From the NCBI RefSeq assembly GCF_024448985.1, contig NZ_JAMOII010000001.1, positions 124,001 through 188,000 on the forward strand: a DNA stretch of 64,000 bases, written 5' to 3'. Position 1 is the stretch's first letter. Each line of letters opens with the position of its first letter. The position numbers and the translations under genes were made by a program. The DNA comes from Stutzerimonas stutzeri (GTDB taxonomy: Bacteria > Pseudomonadota > Gammaproteobacteria > Pseudomonadales > Pseudomonadaceae). The notes beneath the pieces are model-generated. The model was not told where the DNA came from, did not search any database, and was given only the letters and a program-made list of their open reading frames with translations. Below are positions 41,318 through 50,599 of the stretch, one piece after another.

Positions 41318-41320
41318 TAC

Positions 41321-42238
41321 GTGGCTCAGGTCAAACGAGTTCGCCGCGCAGTGAGCGGCATCATTCTCCTCGACAAACCGCGCGGCTTCACATCCAACGC
41401 GGCGCTGCAGAAGGTCCGCTGGCTGCTCAATGCGGAAAAGGCCGGGCATACCGGTAGCCTTGATCCGCTGGCGACCGGTGTGTTGCCGCTGTGTTTTGGC
41501 GAAGCGACCAAGTTTTCTCAGTACCTGCTGGACGCCGATAAAGGCTACGAAACCCTGGCTCAGCTTGGCGTGACCACCACGACAGCGGACGCCGAGGGTG
41601 AGGTAATCGAGCGCAAGCCGGTCGCTGTAAACGAGGAGCAGATCGAAGCTCTGTTGCCACGGTTTCGTGGCGATCAGATGCAGGTGCCACCGATGTATTC
41701 GGCACTTAAACGCGACGGGCAACCGCTATACAAGCTGGCGCGTGCCGGTGAAGTAGTGGAGCGCGAGCCGCGATCTGTTAAGATCGCTCGCCTGGATTTG
41801 CTATCGCTCGAAACTGACAAGGCGCGGTTTGCCGTCAGTTGCAGCAAGGGCACCTATATTCGTACGTTGGTCGAGGACATCGGCCGCGAGCTGGGCTGCG
41901 GTGCACATGTCGCTGAGTTGCGACGGACTCAAGCCGGCCCATTCGACCTTACTCAGACAGTCAGTCTGGAAGCGCTCGAACAAGCGCATGCCGAAGGCGG
42001 TCCGGAGGCGGTTGACGCCTTTCTCAAGCCGTCGGATAGCGGGCTTGGGCATTGGCCGCTGCTGCAGCTGTCAGAGCACAGCGCGTTTTATTGGCTGCAT
42101 GGTCAGCCGGTACGTGCACCGGAAGCGCCGAAATTTGGCATGCTCAGGGTGCAGGATCACACTGGTCGCTTCATCGGTATTGGTGAAGTGAGTGAAGACG
42201 GGCTCATTGCGCCGCGTCGACTGATTCGGTCGGAATGA
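41321..42238 (+). CDS. truB: tRNA pseudouridine-55 synthase TruB
   Basis: A 305-residue enzyme that makes psi55 in the tRNA T-loop. The catalytic Asp is in [37 protein letters not shown] precedes it, and the RNA-binding [20 protein letters not shown] and C-terminal PUA-like part follow. The start is GTG at 41321 with GGAG nine bases upstream, overlapping the rbfA end region. Confidence 0.96.
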   Translation: MAQVKRVRRAVSGIILLDKPRGFTSNAALQKVRWLLNAEKAGHTGSLDPLATGVLPLCFGEATKFSQYLLDADKGYETLAQLGVTTTTADAEGEVIERKPVAVNEEQIEALLPRFRGDQMQVPPMYSALKRDGQPLYKLARAGEVVEREPRSVKIARLDLLSLETDKARFAVSCSKGTYIRTLVEDIGRELGCGAHVAELRRTQAGPFDLTQTVSLEALEQAHAEGGPEAVDAFLKPSDSGLGHWPLLQLSEHSAFYWLHGQPVRAPEAPKFGMLRVQDHTGRFIGIGEVSEDGLIAPRRLIRSE

Positions 42239-42314
42239 CCGATGCGTTCACCGCTTAGGTGGTGGGCGTTACTAGGGTGGCTGTTGGCAGGCACGGTCAC
42301 TCCTTTTATTAACA

Positions 42315-42328
42315 CGGGACATGTCCCG
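42315..42328. promoter_or_regulatory. 14-bp palindrome in the rpsO leader
   Basis: CGGGACATGTCCCG is a perfect palindrome 25 bases before the rpsO ATG. In RNA it would form a small hairpin just ahead of the ribosome site TAGGAG (42341-42346). It could be a protein operator or part of an S15-responsive leader. Confidence 0.45.
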
Positions 42329-42352
42329 GCCTGTTCACAATAGGAGCCCATC

Positions 42353-42622
42353 ATGGCACTTAGCGTTGAAGAAAAAGCTCAGATCGTTAGCGAGTACAAG
42401 CAAGCTGAAGGCGATACCGGTTCCCCGGAAGTGCAGGTTGCCCTGCTGACCGCCAACATCAACAAGCTGCAGGGTCACTTCAAAGCCAACGGCAAAGATC
42501 ACCACTCCCGTCGTGGTCTGATCCGCATGGTTAACCAGCGTCGTAAGCTGCTGGATTACCTGAAGGGCAAGGATACTACTCGCTACAGCACCCTGATCGG
42601 TCGTCTGGGTCTGCGTCGCTAA
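42353..42622 (+). CDS. rpsO: 30S ribosomal protein S15
   Basis: An 89-residue primary 16S-rRNA-binding protein. Signatures are [32 protein letters not shown] (split here by normal family residues), [29 protein letters not shown] and the closing [18 protein letters not shown] precedes the ATG. It is followed by a terminator-like hairpin and then pnp. Confidence 0.97.
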   Translation: MALSVEEKAQIVSEYKQAEGDTGSPEVQVALLTANINKLQGHFKANGKDHHSRRGLIRMVNQRRKLLDYLKGKDTTRYSTLIGRLGLRR

Positions 42623-42648
42623 GCGATGCTTGTGCGAAGCTGAATGCT

Positions 42649-42684
42649 AAAGCTGGAAGTGGGTTTGCCCTGCTTCCAGCTTTT
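42649..42684 (+). terminator. Terminator-like hairpin after rpsO
   Basis: AAAGCTGGAAG and CTTCCAGCTTTT form an 11-bp stem with a 13-base loop and a short T-run, 26 bases after rpsO. It would reduce read-through to pnp. The arm sequence belongs to the AAGCTGGAAGC repeat type seen elsewhere in the window. Confidence 0.75.
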
Positions 42685-42710
42685 GCCTTTCAGAAGCGCG
42701 CGTTTTGGAC

Positions 42711-42742
42711 AGGGAAAGGGTTCGATTCCCCTCACTGCCCAC
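42711..42742 (+). other. tRNA 3'-end-like fragment
   Basis: AAAGGGTTCGATTCCCCT reads as a T-arm (TTCGATT loop with one mismatch in the stem), followed by CACTGCC as an acceptor strand. There is no matching 5' half and no CCA end, so this is at most a remnant. Confidence 0.35.
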
Positions 42743-42826
42743 GAATTTGCATGACATGCCCCGCGCGAGGCAGAGCCCGCGGGCATGAGAACGATTCCCC
42801 CAAGGCAACATAGAGAAGGAACCACC

Positions 42827-44932
42827 GTGAACCCGGTAATCAAGAAATTTCAATTCGGTCAGTCGACCGTAACCCTCGAGACTGGCCGTATCGCCCGTCA
42901 AGCCTCCGGCGCAGTGCTGGTCACCGTTGATGACGACGTAACCGTACTGGTCGCCGTCACAGGTGCTAAAACGGCTGACCCGAGTAAAGGCTTTTTCCCG
43001 CTGTCGGTCCATTACCAGGAAAAAACCTACGCTGCCGGCAAGATCCCGGGCGGTTTCTTCAAGCGTGAAGCGCGTCCGTCGGAGAAAGAAACGCTGACCT
43101 CGCGCCTAATCGATCGCCCGATCCGCCCGCTGTTTCCGGAAGGCTTCCAGAACGAAGTGCAGGTCATCTGCACGGTGGTTTCCACCAGCAAGAAGACCGA
43201 TCCGGACATCGCTGCGATGATCGGCACCTCGGCTGCCCTGGCAATCTCCGGCATTCCGTTCAACGGCCCGATTGGTGCCGCGCGCGTCGCCTTCCACCCC
43301 GAAACCGGTTACTTGCTGAACCCGACCTACGAGCAGCTCAAGGCTTCTAGCCTGGACATGGTCGTAGCCGGTACCAAGGACGCCGTACTGATGGTCGAAT
43401 CGGAAGCCAAAGAGCTGACCGAAGACCAGATGCTGGGTGCTGTACTCTTTGCGCATGACGAATTCCAAGCCGTCATCCAGGCCGTGAGCGAGTTGGCTGC
43501 CGAAGCCGCCAAGCCGACGTGGGACTGGCAGCCTAAAGCGGAAAACACCGCGCTGCTCGATGCCATCCGCAGCGAATTTGGTGAGGCCATCTCTCAGGCC
43601 TACACCATCATCATCAAGCAAGACCGTTATGCGCGTCTGGGCGAACTGAAAGACCAGGTCGTCGCCAAGTTCTCCGGCGAAGAAGGTCAGCCTTCTGCTG
43701 GTGAAGTCAAAGAAGCGTTCGGAGAGATCGAATACCGCACCGTTCGCGAGAACATCGTTAACGGCAAGCCGCGTATTGACGGTCGTGACACGCGTACCGT
43801 GCGTGGTTTGAACATTGAGGTTGGTGTTCTGGATAAGACCCACGGTTCGGCGCTGTTCACCCGTGGCGAAACCCAGGCATTGGTCGTGGCGACCCTTGGC
43901 ACTGCACGTGATGCGCAGCTGCTGGATACCCTCGAAGGCGAAAAGAAAGACCCCTTCATGCTGCACTACAACTTCCCGCCGTACTCGGTGGGTGAGTGTG
44001 GTCGCATGGGCGCAACAGGTCGTCGCGAAATCGGGCATGGCCGTCTGGCTCGTCGCAGTGTCTCGGCCATGCTGCCAAGCGCTGACGAATTCCCGTATAC
44101 CATCCGCGTGGTTTCTGAAATCACCGAGTCCAACGGCTCCAGCTCCATGGCCTCGGTCTGTGGTGCTTCCCTGGCTCTGATGGATGCCGGTGTGCCGATG
44201 AAGGCTCCAGTAGCCGGTATCGCGATGGGCCTGGTCAAGGAAGGTGAAAAATTTGCCGTTCTGACTGATATCCTGGGTGACGAAGATCACCTGGGCGACA
44301 TGGACTTCAAGGTGGCCGGCACTGCCAAGGGCGTCACCGCTCTGCAGATGGACATCAAGATCCAGGGCATCACTGAAGAGATCATGGAAATCGCACTGGG
44401 TCAGGCGCTGGAAGCCCGTCTCAACATCCTTGGTCAGATGAACCAGGTCATCGGTCAGTCTCGTACAGAACTGTCGGCCAACGCTCCGACCATGATTGCG
44501 ATGAAGATCGATCAGGACAAAATCCGCGATGTCATCGGTAAAGGTGGCGCCACCATCCGCAGCATCTGCGAAGAAACCAAGGCATCGATCGACATCGAAG
44601 ACGATGGTTCGATCAAGATCTTTGGTGAAACCAAGGAAGCGGCTGAAGCGGCCAAGCAGCGCGTCCTAGGCATCACTGCCGAAGCCGAGATCGGCAAGAT
44701 CTACGTCGGCAAGGTTGAGCGTATCGTCGACTTCGGCGCATTCGTCAACATCCTGCCGGGCAAAGACGGCCTAGTGCACATCTCGATGCTGAGTGATCAG
44801 CGCGTCGAGAAGGTCACCGATATCCTCAAGGAAGGTCAGGAAGTCGAAGTACTGGTGCTGGACGTGGACAATCGTGGTCGCATCAAACTGTCGATTAAAG
44901 ATGTGGCGGCAGCGAAAGCCTCTGACGCATAA
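42827..44932 (+). CDS. pnp: Polynucleotide phosphorylase
   Basis: A 701-residue 3'-5' exoribonuclease and degradosome partner. Two RNase PH-like cores (about 10-230 and 315-545, the second with [23 protein letters not shown] and [16 protein letters not shown]), a KH domain ([19 protein letters not shown]) and a C-terminal S1 domain ([21 protein letters not shown]) are complete. The start is GTG at 42827, with GAAGGA six bases upstream; an in-frame ATG at 42785 lacks a ribosome site. Confidence 0.97.
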   Translation: MNPVIKKFQFGQSTVTLETGRIARQASGAVLVTVDDDVTVLVAVTGAKTADPSKGFFPLSVHYQEKTYAAGKIPGGFFKREARPSEKETLTSRLIDRPIRPLFPEGFQNEVQVICTVVSTSKKTDPDIAAMIGTSAALAISGIPFNGPIGAARVAFHPETGYLLNPTYEQLKASSLDMVVAGTKDAVLMVESEAKELTEDQMLGAVLFAHDEFQAVIQAVSELAAEAAKPTWDWQPKAENTALLDAIRSEFGEAISQAYTIIIKQDRYARLGELKDQVVAKFSGEEGQPSAGEVKEAFGEIEYRTVRENIVNGKPRIDGRDTRTVRGLNIEVGVLDKTHGSALFTRGETQALVVATLGTARDAQLLDTLEGEKKDPFMLHYNFPPYSVGECGRMGATGRREIGHGRLARRSVSAMLPSADEFPYTIRVVSEITESNGSSSMASVCGASLALMDAGVPMKAPVAGIAMGLVKEGEKFAVLTDILGDEDHLGDMDFKVAGTAKGVTALQMDIKIQGITEEIMEIALGQALEARLNILGQMNQVIGQSRTELSANAPTMIAMKIDQDKIRDVIGKGGATIRSICEETKASIDIEDDGSIKIFGETKEAAEAAKQRVLGITAEAEIGKIYVGKVERIVDFGAFVNILPGKDGLVHISMLSDQRVEKVTDILKEGQEVEVLVLDVDNRGRIKLSIKDVAAAKASDA

Positions 44933-44947
44933 CGATAGCGATGCTGG

Positions 44948-45009
44948 AAAGGACCCTTCGGGTTCCTTTGGTTGAGACGAACCCCGCCAATCGGCGGGGT
45001 TCGTTTTTT
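44948..45009 (+). terminator. Tandem terminators after pnp
   Basis: A weaker hairpin (GGACCC...GGGTTCC, 44950-44966, with one bulge, followed by TTT) is followed by a strong one: CGAACCCCGCC and GGCGGGGTTCG across AATC (44978-45003), then TTTTTT. Together they should end the rpsO-pnp transcript. Confidence 0.88.
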
Positions 45010-45362
45010 CAGGGAGGGGATATGCTCGAGTGGTCTTCTGCAGCAGAGCCTAGGCACCAGCGCCTGGCGGCGGTTCATCCAGTCGTCCACGCAGCGCACT
45101 GCTTCGTTAGTCGTGCAGTCGACACTTAACGTTGTGTTTGTAGCTTTAAGTGAGGGCTTCGCAGAAAATTTATACGCTGTCAGCGGCATTGCACTTCCAC
45201 GCCTTTGAAGCGGTCGATCCAATAGCCTATCAAGTAGCAAAGAATCAACGCTTGTTGCAAGTTGCACGCTTCGCTGGAGTGGAACATGCAGTGTGCTAGT
45301 GGCGTTCAGCTACTTGAATTTACAAGTGATTGATTTAATTGAAATTTAAAAAAACAAAAACA
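45010..45362. other. Non-coding stretch before the BON gene
   Basis: No convincing gene is present. The right-hand part (about 45310-45360) is strongly A/T-rich, including a TTAATTGAAATTTAAAAAAAC-type tract, unlike its surroundings. Such DNA can bind IHF or other bending proteins and lies just upstream of a -24/-12-like promoter. Confidence 0.5.
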
Positions 45363-45378
45363 TGGCATGGCGCTTGCG
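45363..45378 (+). promoter_or_regulatory. Possible sigma-54 promoter of the BON gene
   Basis: TGGCAT (45363-45368) and TTGC (45374-45377) give the GG-N10-GC spacing of -24/-12 promoters. Transcription would start near 45389, about 54 bases before the ATG. An A/T-rich tract upstream would suit DNA bending. No activator site was identified. Confidence 0.5.
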
Positions 45379-45442
45379 ATATTACCTGTGAATCTGCGTC
45401 GGAGTGATGCCGCAGACATTTGAAGAAAAACAGGAGTGCCAT

Positions 45443-45814
45443 ATGAACATTCAGAACTCTCTTACCGCTGTTGCCGTCGCCGCTGCTCTGAGCCTACCGA
45501 TGGCAGGTGCCGCTTTCGCCGACACCACTCCAGCCCTGGATAAGACCGATACCGTCATGCTGGCAACCAACGACACCATGAAGGAAGCCGGTGACGCCAC
45601 GTCCGATACCTGGATCACCACCAAGGTGAAATCGTCCCTGCTGGCCGAAGACGCCACACCGGGCATGGATATCGAAGTGGAAACCAAAGACGGCGTTGTA
45701 TCGCTGTCAGGCACTGTAGCTACCGAAGCTGAGCGTGAGGCAGCGATCAGTAAAGCCAAGTCCATCGAGGGCGTACGTGAAGTCTCGGCTGATGGCCTGA
45801 AAGCTGCCGACTGA
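45443..45814 (+). CDS. Exported BON-domain protein (OsmY-like)
   Basis: A 123-residue periplasmic protein. A signal peptide (1-26, cleavage near AFA-D) is followed by a short linker and one BON domain (about 55-120): SDTWITTKVKSSLLAEDA, IEVETKDGVVSLSGTVATEAE and AISKAKSIEGVREVSADGL. BON proteins bind phospholipid or other envelope components; OsmY relatives respond to osmotic or stationary-phase stress. CAGGAG precedes the ATG at 45443. It is monocistronic, with a strong terminator after it. Confidence 0.85.
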   Translation: MNIQNSLTAVAVAAALSLPMAGAAFADTTPALDKTDTVMLATNDTMKEAGDATSDTWITTKVKSSLLAEDATPGMDIEVETKDGVVSLSGTVATEAEREAAISKAKSIEGVREVSADGLKAAD

Positions 45815-45844
45815 TATTCGCGGCCGTCGCAGCAACAAATGAAG

Positions 45845-45868
45845 CCCCACTTTACAGTGGGGTTTTTT
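45845..45868 (+). terminator. Terminator of the BON gene
   Basis: CCCCACT and AGTGGGG pair across TTAC and are followed by TTTTTT, 30 bases past the stop. It lies just before the end of the convergent DUF2845 gene. Confidence 0.9.
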
Positions 45869-45878
45869 ATTTACGTGT

Positions 45879-46187
45879 TCAGCGACCGCGCTGGCTTTCG
45901 ATCCGGCGCAGCCGGTTTCCTTCGAAACGCAAGAAATGGTACATGCCGTTGGTTGGCCCGTAAGTCCATTCCTCAACTGGGACCTCTTGGCGAAAGCCAT
46001 AGTCATCGAGGATTTCCTTGTAGCCAACCAGGGCGGAGCTGGAGGGCTCTCCGCACTTGGCGCTGACCTCGCTGGTGGACGCTTCAAGGCTAACGAGCGC
46101 ACTGCCGCAGCGATGCGTAGAAGACGCATGGGCGCCGGTGGCGAATACGAGCAGGCTCAGCAGGAGCAGGGGGGAACTGGGAGACAT
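45879..46187 (-). CDS. DUF2845 exported protein, copy 1
   Basis: A 102-residue protein. A signal peptide (1-21, cleavage near AHA-S) is followed by the DUF2845 pattern: HRCGSALVSLEAST, EVSAKCGEPSSSALVGYKE, VEEWTYGPTNGMYHFLRFEGNRLRRIES-type end (here split by family residues). The two Cys (27 and 45) could form a disulphide. It lies 11 bases past the second copy on the same strand; the two share the same layout and are tandem paralogues. The function is unknown. Confidence 0.82.
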   Translation of the reverse strand: MSPSSPLLLLSLLVFATGAHASSTHRCGSALVSLEASTSEVSAKCGEPSSSALVGYKEILDDYGFRQEVPVEEWTYGPTNGMYHFLRFEGNRLRRIESQRGR

Positions 46188-46198
46188 GTTGAGGCCTG

Positions 46199-46498
46199 TT
46201 AACGAGCGCGACGGGATTCGATGCGTACCAGCCGGTTGCCTTCGAACGTAAGGATGCTGAGCATGCCGTTGTCAGGCCCATACAGCCATTCCTCGACTAC
46301 CGTTTCCCTCCGGGCGTGAGGGCCCAGCGCGTAGCCGACCAGATCCCGCCGCACTGGCGCGCCGCACTTGTTCTCAACTTCGAAAGGCCGATCTCCGGTA
46401 CTGATCAGCGCGCTGCCGCAGCGTAGCGTGTCCGCCTGGGCGAAAGGGGTTGCCAAAATAGTGCCGAGCAGCAGGGTATGGATTATGACTGGCATCAT
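46199..46498 (-). CDS. DUF2845 exported protein, copy 2
   Basis: A 99-residue paralogue of the next gene. The signal peptide ends near AQA-D; TLRCGSALISTGDRPFEV, ENKCGAPVRRDLVGYALG, EEWLYGPDNGM and FEGNRLVRIESRRAR follow. Two ATGs in a row (46498 and 46495) are possible starts; the first overlaps the DUF748 gene stop as ATGA, so coupling is likely. The function is unknown; periplasmic location is inferred from the signal peptide. Confidence 0.82.
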   Translation of the reverse strand: MMPVIIHTLLLGTILATPFAQADTLRCGSALISTGDRPFEVENKCGAPVRRDLVGYALGPHARRETVVEEWLYGPDNGMLSILTFEGNRLVRIESRRAR

Positions 46499-49431
46499 TC
46501 GCTTCCCAAATGCAGGGGCGTTGGGACTTGTCCGTCTTGCTCGGCTTCCGCAATGCCAGTATCTAGCAGGTACACTCGCGAAGCATCGAGGCCAGCCTGA
46601 TCGACCAGATAATCCTTGATCGAGGCGGCGCGGGCGCGACTCAAGCGGCGTAGCAGGGCAGTACTGTCCGCTCGGCTGGTCAGTATGGCGTCGCGCATCT
46701 TCTCGCTGCGCGCCTGCTCGTCGAGCTCGCTCCATTGATCGGGCGGTTGTTGGCCGAGACGGCTGCGATAAATGCCTTCGAGCATGGCGGCTTTCTCCTC
46801 ATCGCCAATTTCCAATTGCCCAGCGTCGGCAGGCACCTTGTCGCCGCGACGCTGCAGCATCTTGTACCAGGTTTCTTGGTATTCGTTCTGCAGCCATTGT
46901 TCGGCCAACAGCGGTCCGTCGGCTTGAGGTGAGCTCTGTCCTTCGACTTCGAGGCGCAACACGGGGCGTTCATTCAGCGCGCGGCCCAGGGTGTCCAGGC
47001 TGGCGCGCGCCGGTTGATCGAGGTCGCTACTGCCGGGTGCGAAGAGCACTTGGCTGAGATCTTCCTGATCGCCGCCGACCACGCCGGCGAGAAATTTGAA
47101 CGGTGCCTTGACTGCACGAGTCACGAGGTTGCGCAGTGTCTGCCAGACGATCGGCATGACATCGAACTGGGGGTTGTTAAGGTCGCCCTGAACCGGCAGC
47201 TCTAACGAAATCGTGCCTCGACTGTCCTTCAACAGCGCGACGGCCAGGCGTACCGGCAGATCGACCGCTTCGGGACTATCCACCTTCTCGCCAAGTTGCA
47301 ACTGTTGCAGCACGACCTTGTTCTCGGCGTTCAGTTGGCCCTGCTGAATGCGGTAGTGGAGATCGAGATCCATGCGGCCTTTGCGGATGCGATAACCGGC
47401 GAATTTCCCTGAGTAGGGTGAAAGGTTGGTCAGTTCAATCTGCCGGAAGCGCGTGGCAATATCGAGGCTCTGTAGCGGATCGAACGGCGTGAGGTTTCCC
47501 TTGATGCTGACCGGCGCATAGCGATCGACCTTACCGTTCACGTCGACCGTGGCCGGTTGCTGCGCCTGGTTGTCGATCGCACCGATCTCACCGCTGAGCT
47601 CCTGCACCGCCGTTATGAAGGGAGGGCGCAGACTGAGGTCAGAAAAATTGGCCGAACCCTGGTTGATGGCGATGCCGCCGATACGGATGCCCAGCGGCTC
47701 CGCTTGTTCGGTTGCCGCGGAAACCGTGTTGTCGCTGTCGTCCGCAGTCGTCTTGTCCACCAACAGATCATTGATATTGGTGGTGAGGTCCGGATTGATG
47801 ATGAAGCGCGCGTAGGGTTGGGCCAGGTCGATGCGTTCGATTTGCAATTGTTGGGGATGCTGGTAATCCAGCCCGCCGAGTTGCAAGCGTTGCCATTTGA
47901 TGAAGTCGCGGTTGTTGATGGTATCCAACGTGTGCAACTGGGTGATTTCGGCCGCCCCTCCGAGATTGAACGCCAGTGGTTCGGTGCCGGTCAGCTCAAG
48001 TTCTAGCTGGCTGGCCAGCATGCCGCTGCGCAATTCGAGATGCACGAAAGGCGTCAGGTAGGCCTGAGCGATGCGCAGATCGATATCCTGCGTGCTGATG
48101 CTTAAGCGTCCAGACGCAGGTTGCAGTTGCAGCTGTCCTGCTGCTTGCAGAGCGCCCTGGTTGCCGACGCCGGTGGTCAGTTCCAGCCCGAAAGGCGAAG
48201 TGCCCAGGCTGTCGAAATCGGATACGGCTAGATTCAGCGGGCCGAGTTCCAGGACGACTTCTTCCGACGGCACGCGGTCACGCAGATGTATTCGATAATC
48301 GCGTAGCTGGGTGTCATTCAGCAGCACCTGCCAGGCTGTCGACTGGTCGTCTGCGGTAGTTGTTTGTACGGGTTCGACGGCGTCCGTCTGTTCGGCGGTT
48401 TCCGGCTGGGTGTTGGTGGACGATGACGGGGCCAGCAGTTTCTGCCAGTTCAGCTCGCCGTCGGGTTCGCGGGTTACCCAGGTATCCAGAGCATCGCTGC
48501 GCAGCTGGCCGATCACCACCTGTTGCTTGGTCAGATCCAGTGATGTCTGGCTGATTTCAAGCTTGTTCAGGCGAACCATTGGCTGTCCGTCGGCGGTGTC
48601 GAGTTCGAGCGGCGCCAGTTGGGCGTTCAGGTTGCTCAATTGCAGCTCGGTGCGCTCCGCCAGATCGACCCGATAATCGCTCGCGAAACTCAGCCGGCCT
48701 TGCTGCAGGCGCAGTGGCAAGGCGTCATGGGCGTAGGCCCAGAAGTCCTTCAATGCCAGATTGGTGATTTTCAGCTGGCCGGACGAGCTGATGGCTGGCA
48801 CCAGATTGAACTGTCCATTCCAGTCCACCCGGGCCCCGCTGGGGCCGGTCGCGACCAGCACCGCATCGGCTGCGTCATCCGAACGGGTGGCGAAGTTCAA
48901 CAGCTCGAAATTGAGTGAATCGAGGAGGAAGTCGATGGGCTCTTCAGGGCGTTGGTCGGCGAAGCGGACCGAGCCTTCGACCAGCTGCAGTCGGTCGATA
49001 TGCAGGGCGAAGGGCTCTTCCGGCTCTTGCGTCACTTCATCATCAGCAGACGGTGGCAGGTCGAACAGTCGTGTCAGGTTGAGCGTACCGTCCTTGTCGA
49101 ATACTACTTCGGTGTGCAGCTGGATCAGTTCGATATTTTCTAACTGCAGGGCGCGGTGCCAGAGGCTGCTCCATTGCAGATCGAGATACAGACGTTCGAA
49201 GCCGAGCTGCGGCTGATCGGCTTCGCCGAGGCGCAGGTTGTACAGCGTCAGTTCGAGACTAAACGGGTTGAATTCGATCCGCTCCAGGCGCGCTGGTACC
49301 GTCGCGTACTGGATCAGTTGCTGGTTGGCGACACGCTGGGCGACACCGGGCAGTATCAGAAAGCCAAGCAGGCAATAGCAGACCAGTGCGGTCATCAGGC
49401 CGATGAGTGCGCGCTTCATTCCGTTGGGCAT
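46495..49431 (-). CDS. DUF748 / AsmA-like envelope protein
   Basis: A 978-residue protein with one N-terminal membrane anchor (about 6-28) and a large periplasmic part. DUF748 features include ARLERIEFNPFSLELTLYNLRL and repeated beta-rich AsmA/translocation-like segments. A Gln/Thr/Ser spacer lies near 340-370 (SSSTNTQPETAEQTDAVEPV). The C-terminus (about 810-965) has an OmpA-like look: LRLEVEGQ early and SRARAASIKDYLVDQAGLDASRVYLLD late. AsmA-like proteins are linked to lipid transport between membranes; assigning that here is inference. It overlaps the DUF2845 gene. Confidence 0.82.
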   Translation of the reverse strand: MPNGMKRALIGLMTALVCYCLLGFLILPGVAQRVANQQLIQYATVPARLERIEFNPFSLELTLYNLRLGEADQPQLGFERLYLDLQWSSLWHRALQLENIELIQLHTEVVFDKDGTLNLTRLFDLPPSADDEVTQEPEEPFALHIDRLQLVEGSVRFADQRPEEPIDFLLDSLNFELLNFATRSDDAADAVLVATGPSGARVDWNGQFNLVPAISSSGQLKITNLALKDFWAYAHDALPLRLQQGRLSFASDYRVDLAERTELQLSNLNAQLAPLELDTADGQPMVRLNKLEISQTSLDLTKQQVVIGQLRSDALDTWVTREPDGELNWQKLLAPSSSTNTQPETAEQTDAVEPVQTTTADDQSTAWQVLLNDTQLRDYRIHLRDRVPSEEVVLELGPLNLAVSDFDSLGTSPFGLELTTGVGNQGALQAAGQLQLQPASGRLSISTQDIDLRIAQAYLTPFVHLELRSGMLASQLELELTGTEPLAFNLGGAAEITQLHTLDTINNRDFIKWQRLQLGGLDYQHPQQLQIERIDLAQPYARFIINPDLTTNINDLLVDKTTADDSDNTVSAATEQAEPLGIRIGGIAINQGSANFSDLSLRPPFITAVQELSGEIGAIDNQAQQPATVDVNGKVDRYAPVSIKGNLTPFDPLQSLDIATRFRQIELTNLSPYSGKFAGYRIRKGRMDLDLHYRIQQGQLNAENKVVLQQLQLGEKVDSPEAVDLPVRLAVALLKDSRGTISLELPVQGDLNNPQFDVMPIVWQTLRNLVTRAVKAPFKFLAGVVGGDQEDLSQVLFAPGSSDLDQPARASLDTLGRALNERPVLRLEVEGQSSPQADGPLLAEQWLQNEYQETWYKMLQRRGDKVPADAGQLEIGDEEKAAMLEGIYRSRLGQQPPDQWSELDEQARSEKMRDAILTSRADSTALLRRLSRARAASIKDYLVDQAGLDASRVYLLDTGIAEAEQDGQVPTPLHLGSE

Positions 49432-49516
49432 GCGGACCTACATTCCGAGCGATGGACTGCCTTGGAGTATGGCACGCCATGCGGGTTCCTCTATGCCACC
49501 AGTAACCCGTACCGCT

Positions 49517-50533
49517 TCACAATTGCAGCGTGAGAATCTTCAATGGCGGTCGCCCGTCGGCGGAAGGGAAGTCCAGCGCCGGCGACAGCGCCTGACAATC
49601 GCGTACCGACCGTCCAGCTTTTGTTGCGCACCGCAGAACCTGCTCGCGCCAGCCGTCGAGGTCGACCTTCGCCAGGTTGTTGCAGCAGACCAGCACGCCA
49701 TTTTCAGCGGTGGTGAGCAGTGCAGGCTTGAGCAGGCTCTGATAATCGCGCAGCAGGTCGACGGTGCCGAATGCGCTTTTCGACCAGGCTGGCGGATCGA
49801 GCAAGACCAGGTCGAACTGTTGCGGTACGAGGCGTGGATAGTCGGGCAGTGCTCGCCCACGGCGCTGTGGGACCGGCAAGCCCGCCAGCTGGCGGATCGC
49901 AGGGAAATAATCCGACTGGATAAACCGCATCGGCGCCAGTTCGGGATTGAGCGCGCCGTTCTCCCTTCCGACTGCGAGGTTGCTTTCAGCAAAGTCCAAA
50001 TTACACACCTCCCGCGCACCACCAGCAGCCGCGCAGAGGCCGACGCCACAGGTGTAAGCGAACAGGTTGAGCACCGACTTGCCGGCACTGTTGGCCTTGA
50101 TCCAGCCGCGCGCGTTGCGCAGGTCGAGAAACAGCAGCGGATCCTGCCCGCTGTGCCGTGCGCGGACCCGGTAGTTCAAGCCCCACTCCCGACCGACCTG
50201 ATCTTCCAGCGCCGCGGGATCGGCGCGATAGACTGAATCGTCGCGATCGATACGCGAGTTACCTTGGGAACGGTCGTTGTAGACCAGCGAGAGGGCTTCG
50301 CCCAGAGCGGTGCAAAGCTGCTGGTGCACGGCCAATAGCACGTCGCGTTCGAGCGGCTGATGAAAGCTTTGCACCAGCAGCTGCGGGCCGTAACGGTCGA
50401 CCGTCAGACCGGGCGCGCCTTCCTGGCTACCGTGGAAGAGTCGGTAACAATCGGTGGCCTGGTCGTGTAATTGGTCGAGCAGAGTTTTGCGATGGTGGAA
50501 GGCGGCGCGCAGCGCCTGTTCGAGAGACGGCAT
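49517..50533 (-). CDS. Class I SAM-dependent rRNA methyltransferase-like protein
   Basis: A 338-residue protein of the RlmI/RlmK-type. The middle section has GLTVDRYGPQLLVQSFHQ-type residues of the family; the Rossmann core shows DLRNARGWIKANSAGKSVLNLFAYTCGVGLCAAAGGA (interrupted by normal positions), NLDFAESNL, and the catalytic-loop DLVLLDPPAWSKSAFGTVDL. These enzymes make m5C or m7G in 23S rRNA, but the substrate cannot be told from sequence. The N-terminal PUA domain of RlmI appears absent or reduced. Confidence 0.8.
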   Translation of the reverse strand: MPSLEQALRAAFHHRKTLLDQLHDQATDCYRLFHGSQEGAPGLTVDRYGPQLLVQSFHQPLERDVLLAVHQQLCTALGEALSLVYNDRSQGNSRIDRDDSVYRADPAALEDQVGREWGLNYRVRARHSGQDPLLFLDLRNARGWIKANSAGKSVLNLFAYTCGVGLCAAAGGAREVCNLDFAESNLAVGRENGALNPELAPMRFIQSDYFPAIRQLAGLPVPQRRGRALPDYPRLVPQQFDLVLLDPPAWSKSAFGTVDLLRDYQSLLKPALLTTAENGVLVCCNNLAKVDLDGWREQVLRCATKAGRSVRDCQALSPALDFPSADGRPPLKILTLQL

Positions 50534-50599
50534 GCGCGGCGACTCGGAGAAATGGCCGCGCAGTTTATCGGAAATCGCCGGTGCAGGGCGGCTGGGTAC

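Noticed and set aside
43106-44290. A 394-codon open frame antisense to pnp
   Set aside because: Long antisense frames are expected opposite GC-rich genes; pnp is intact and the antisense translation looks like no protein family.
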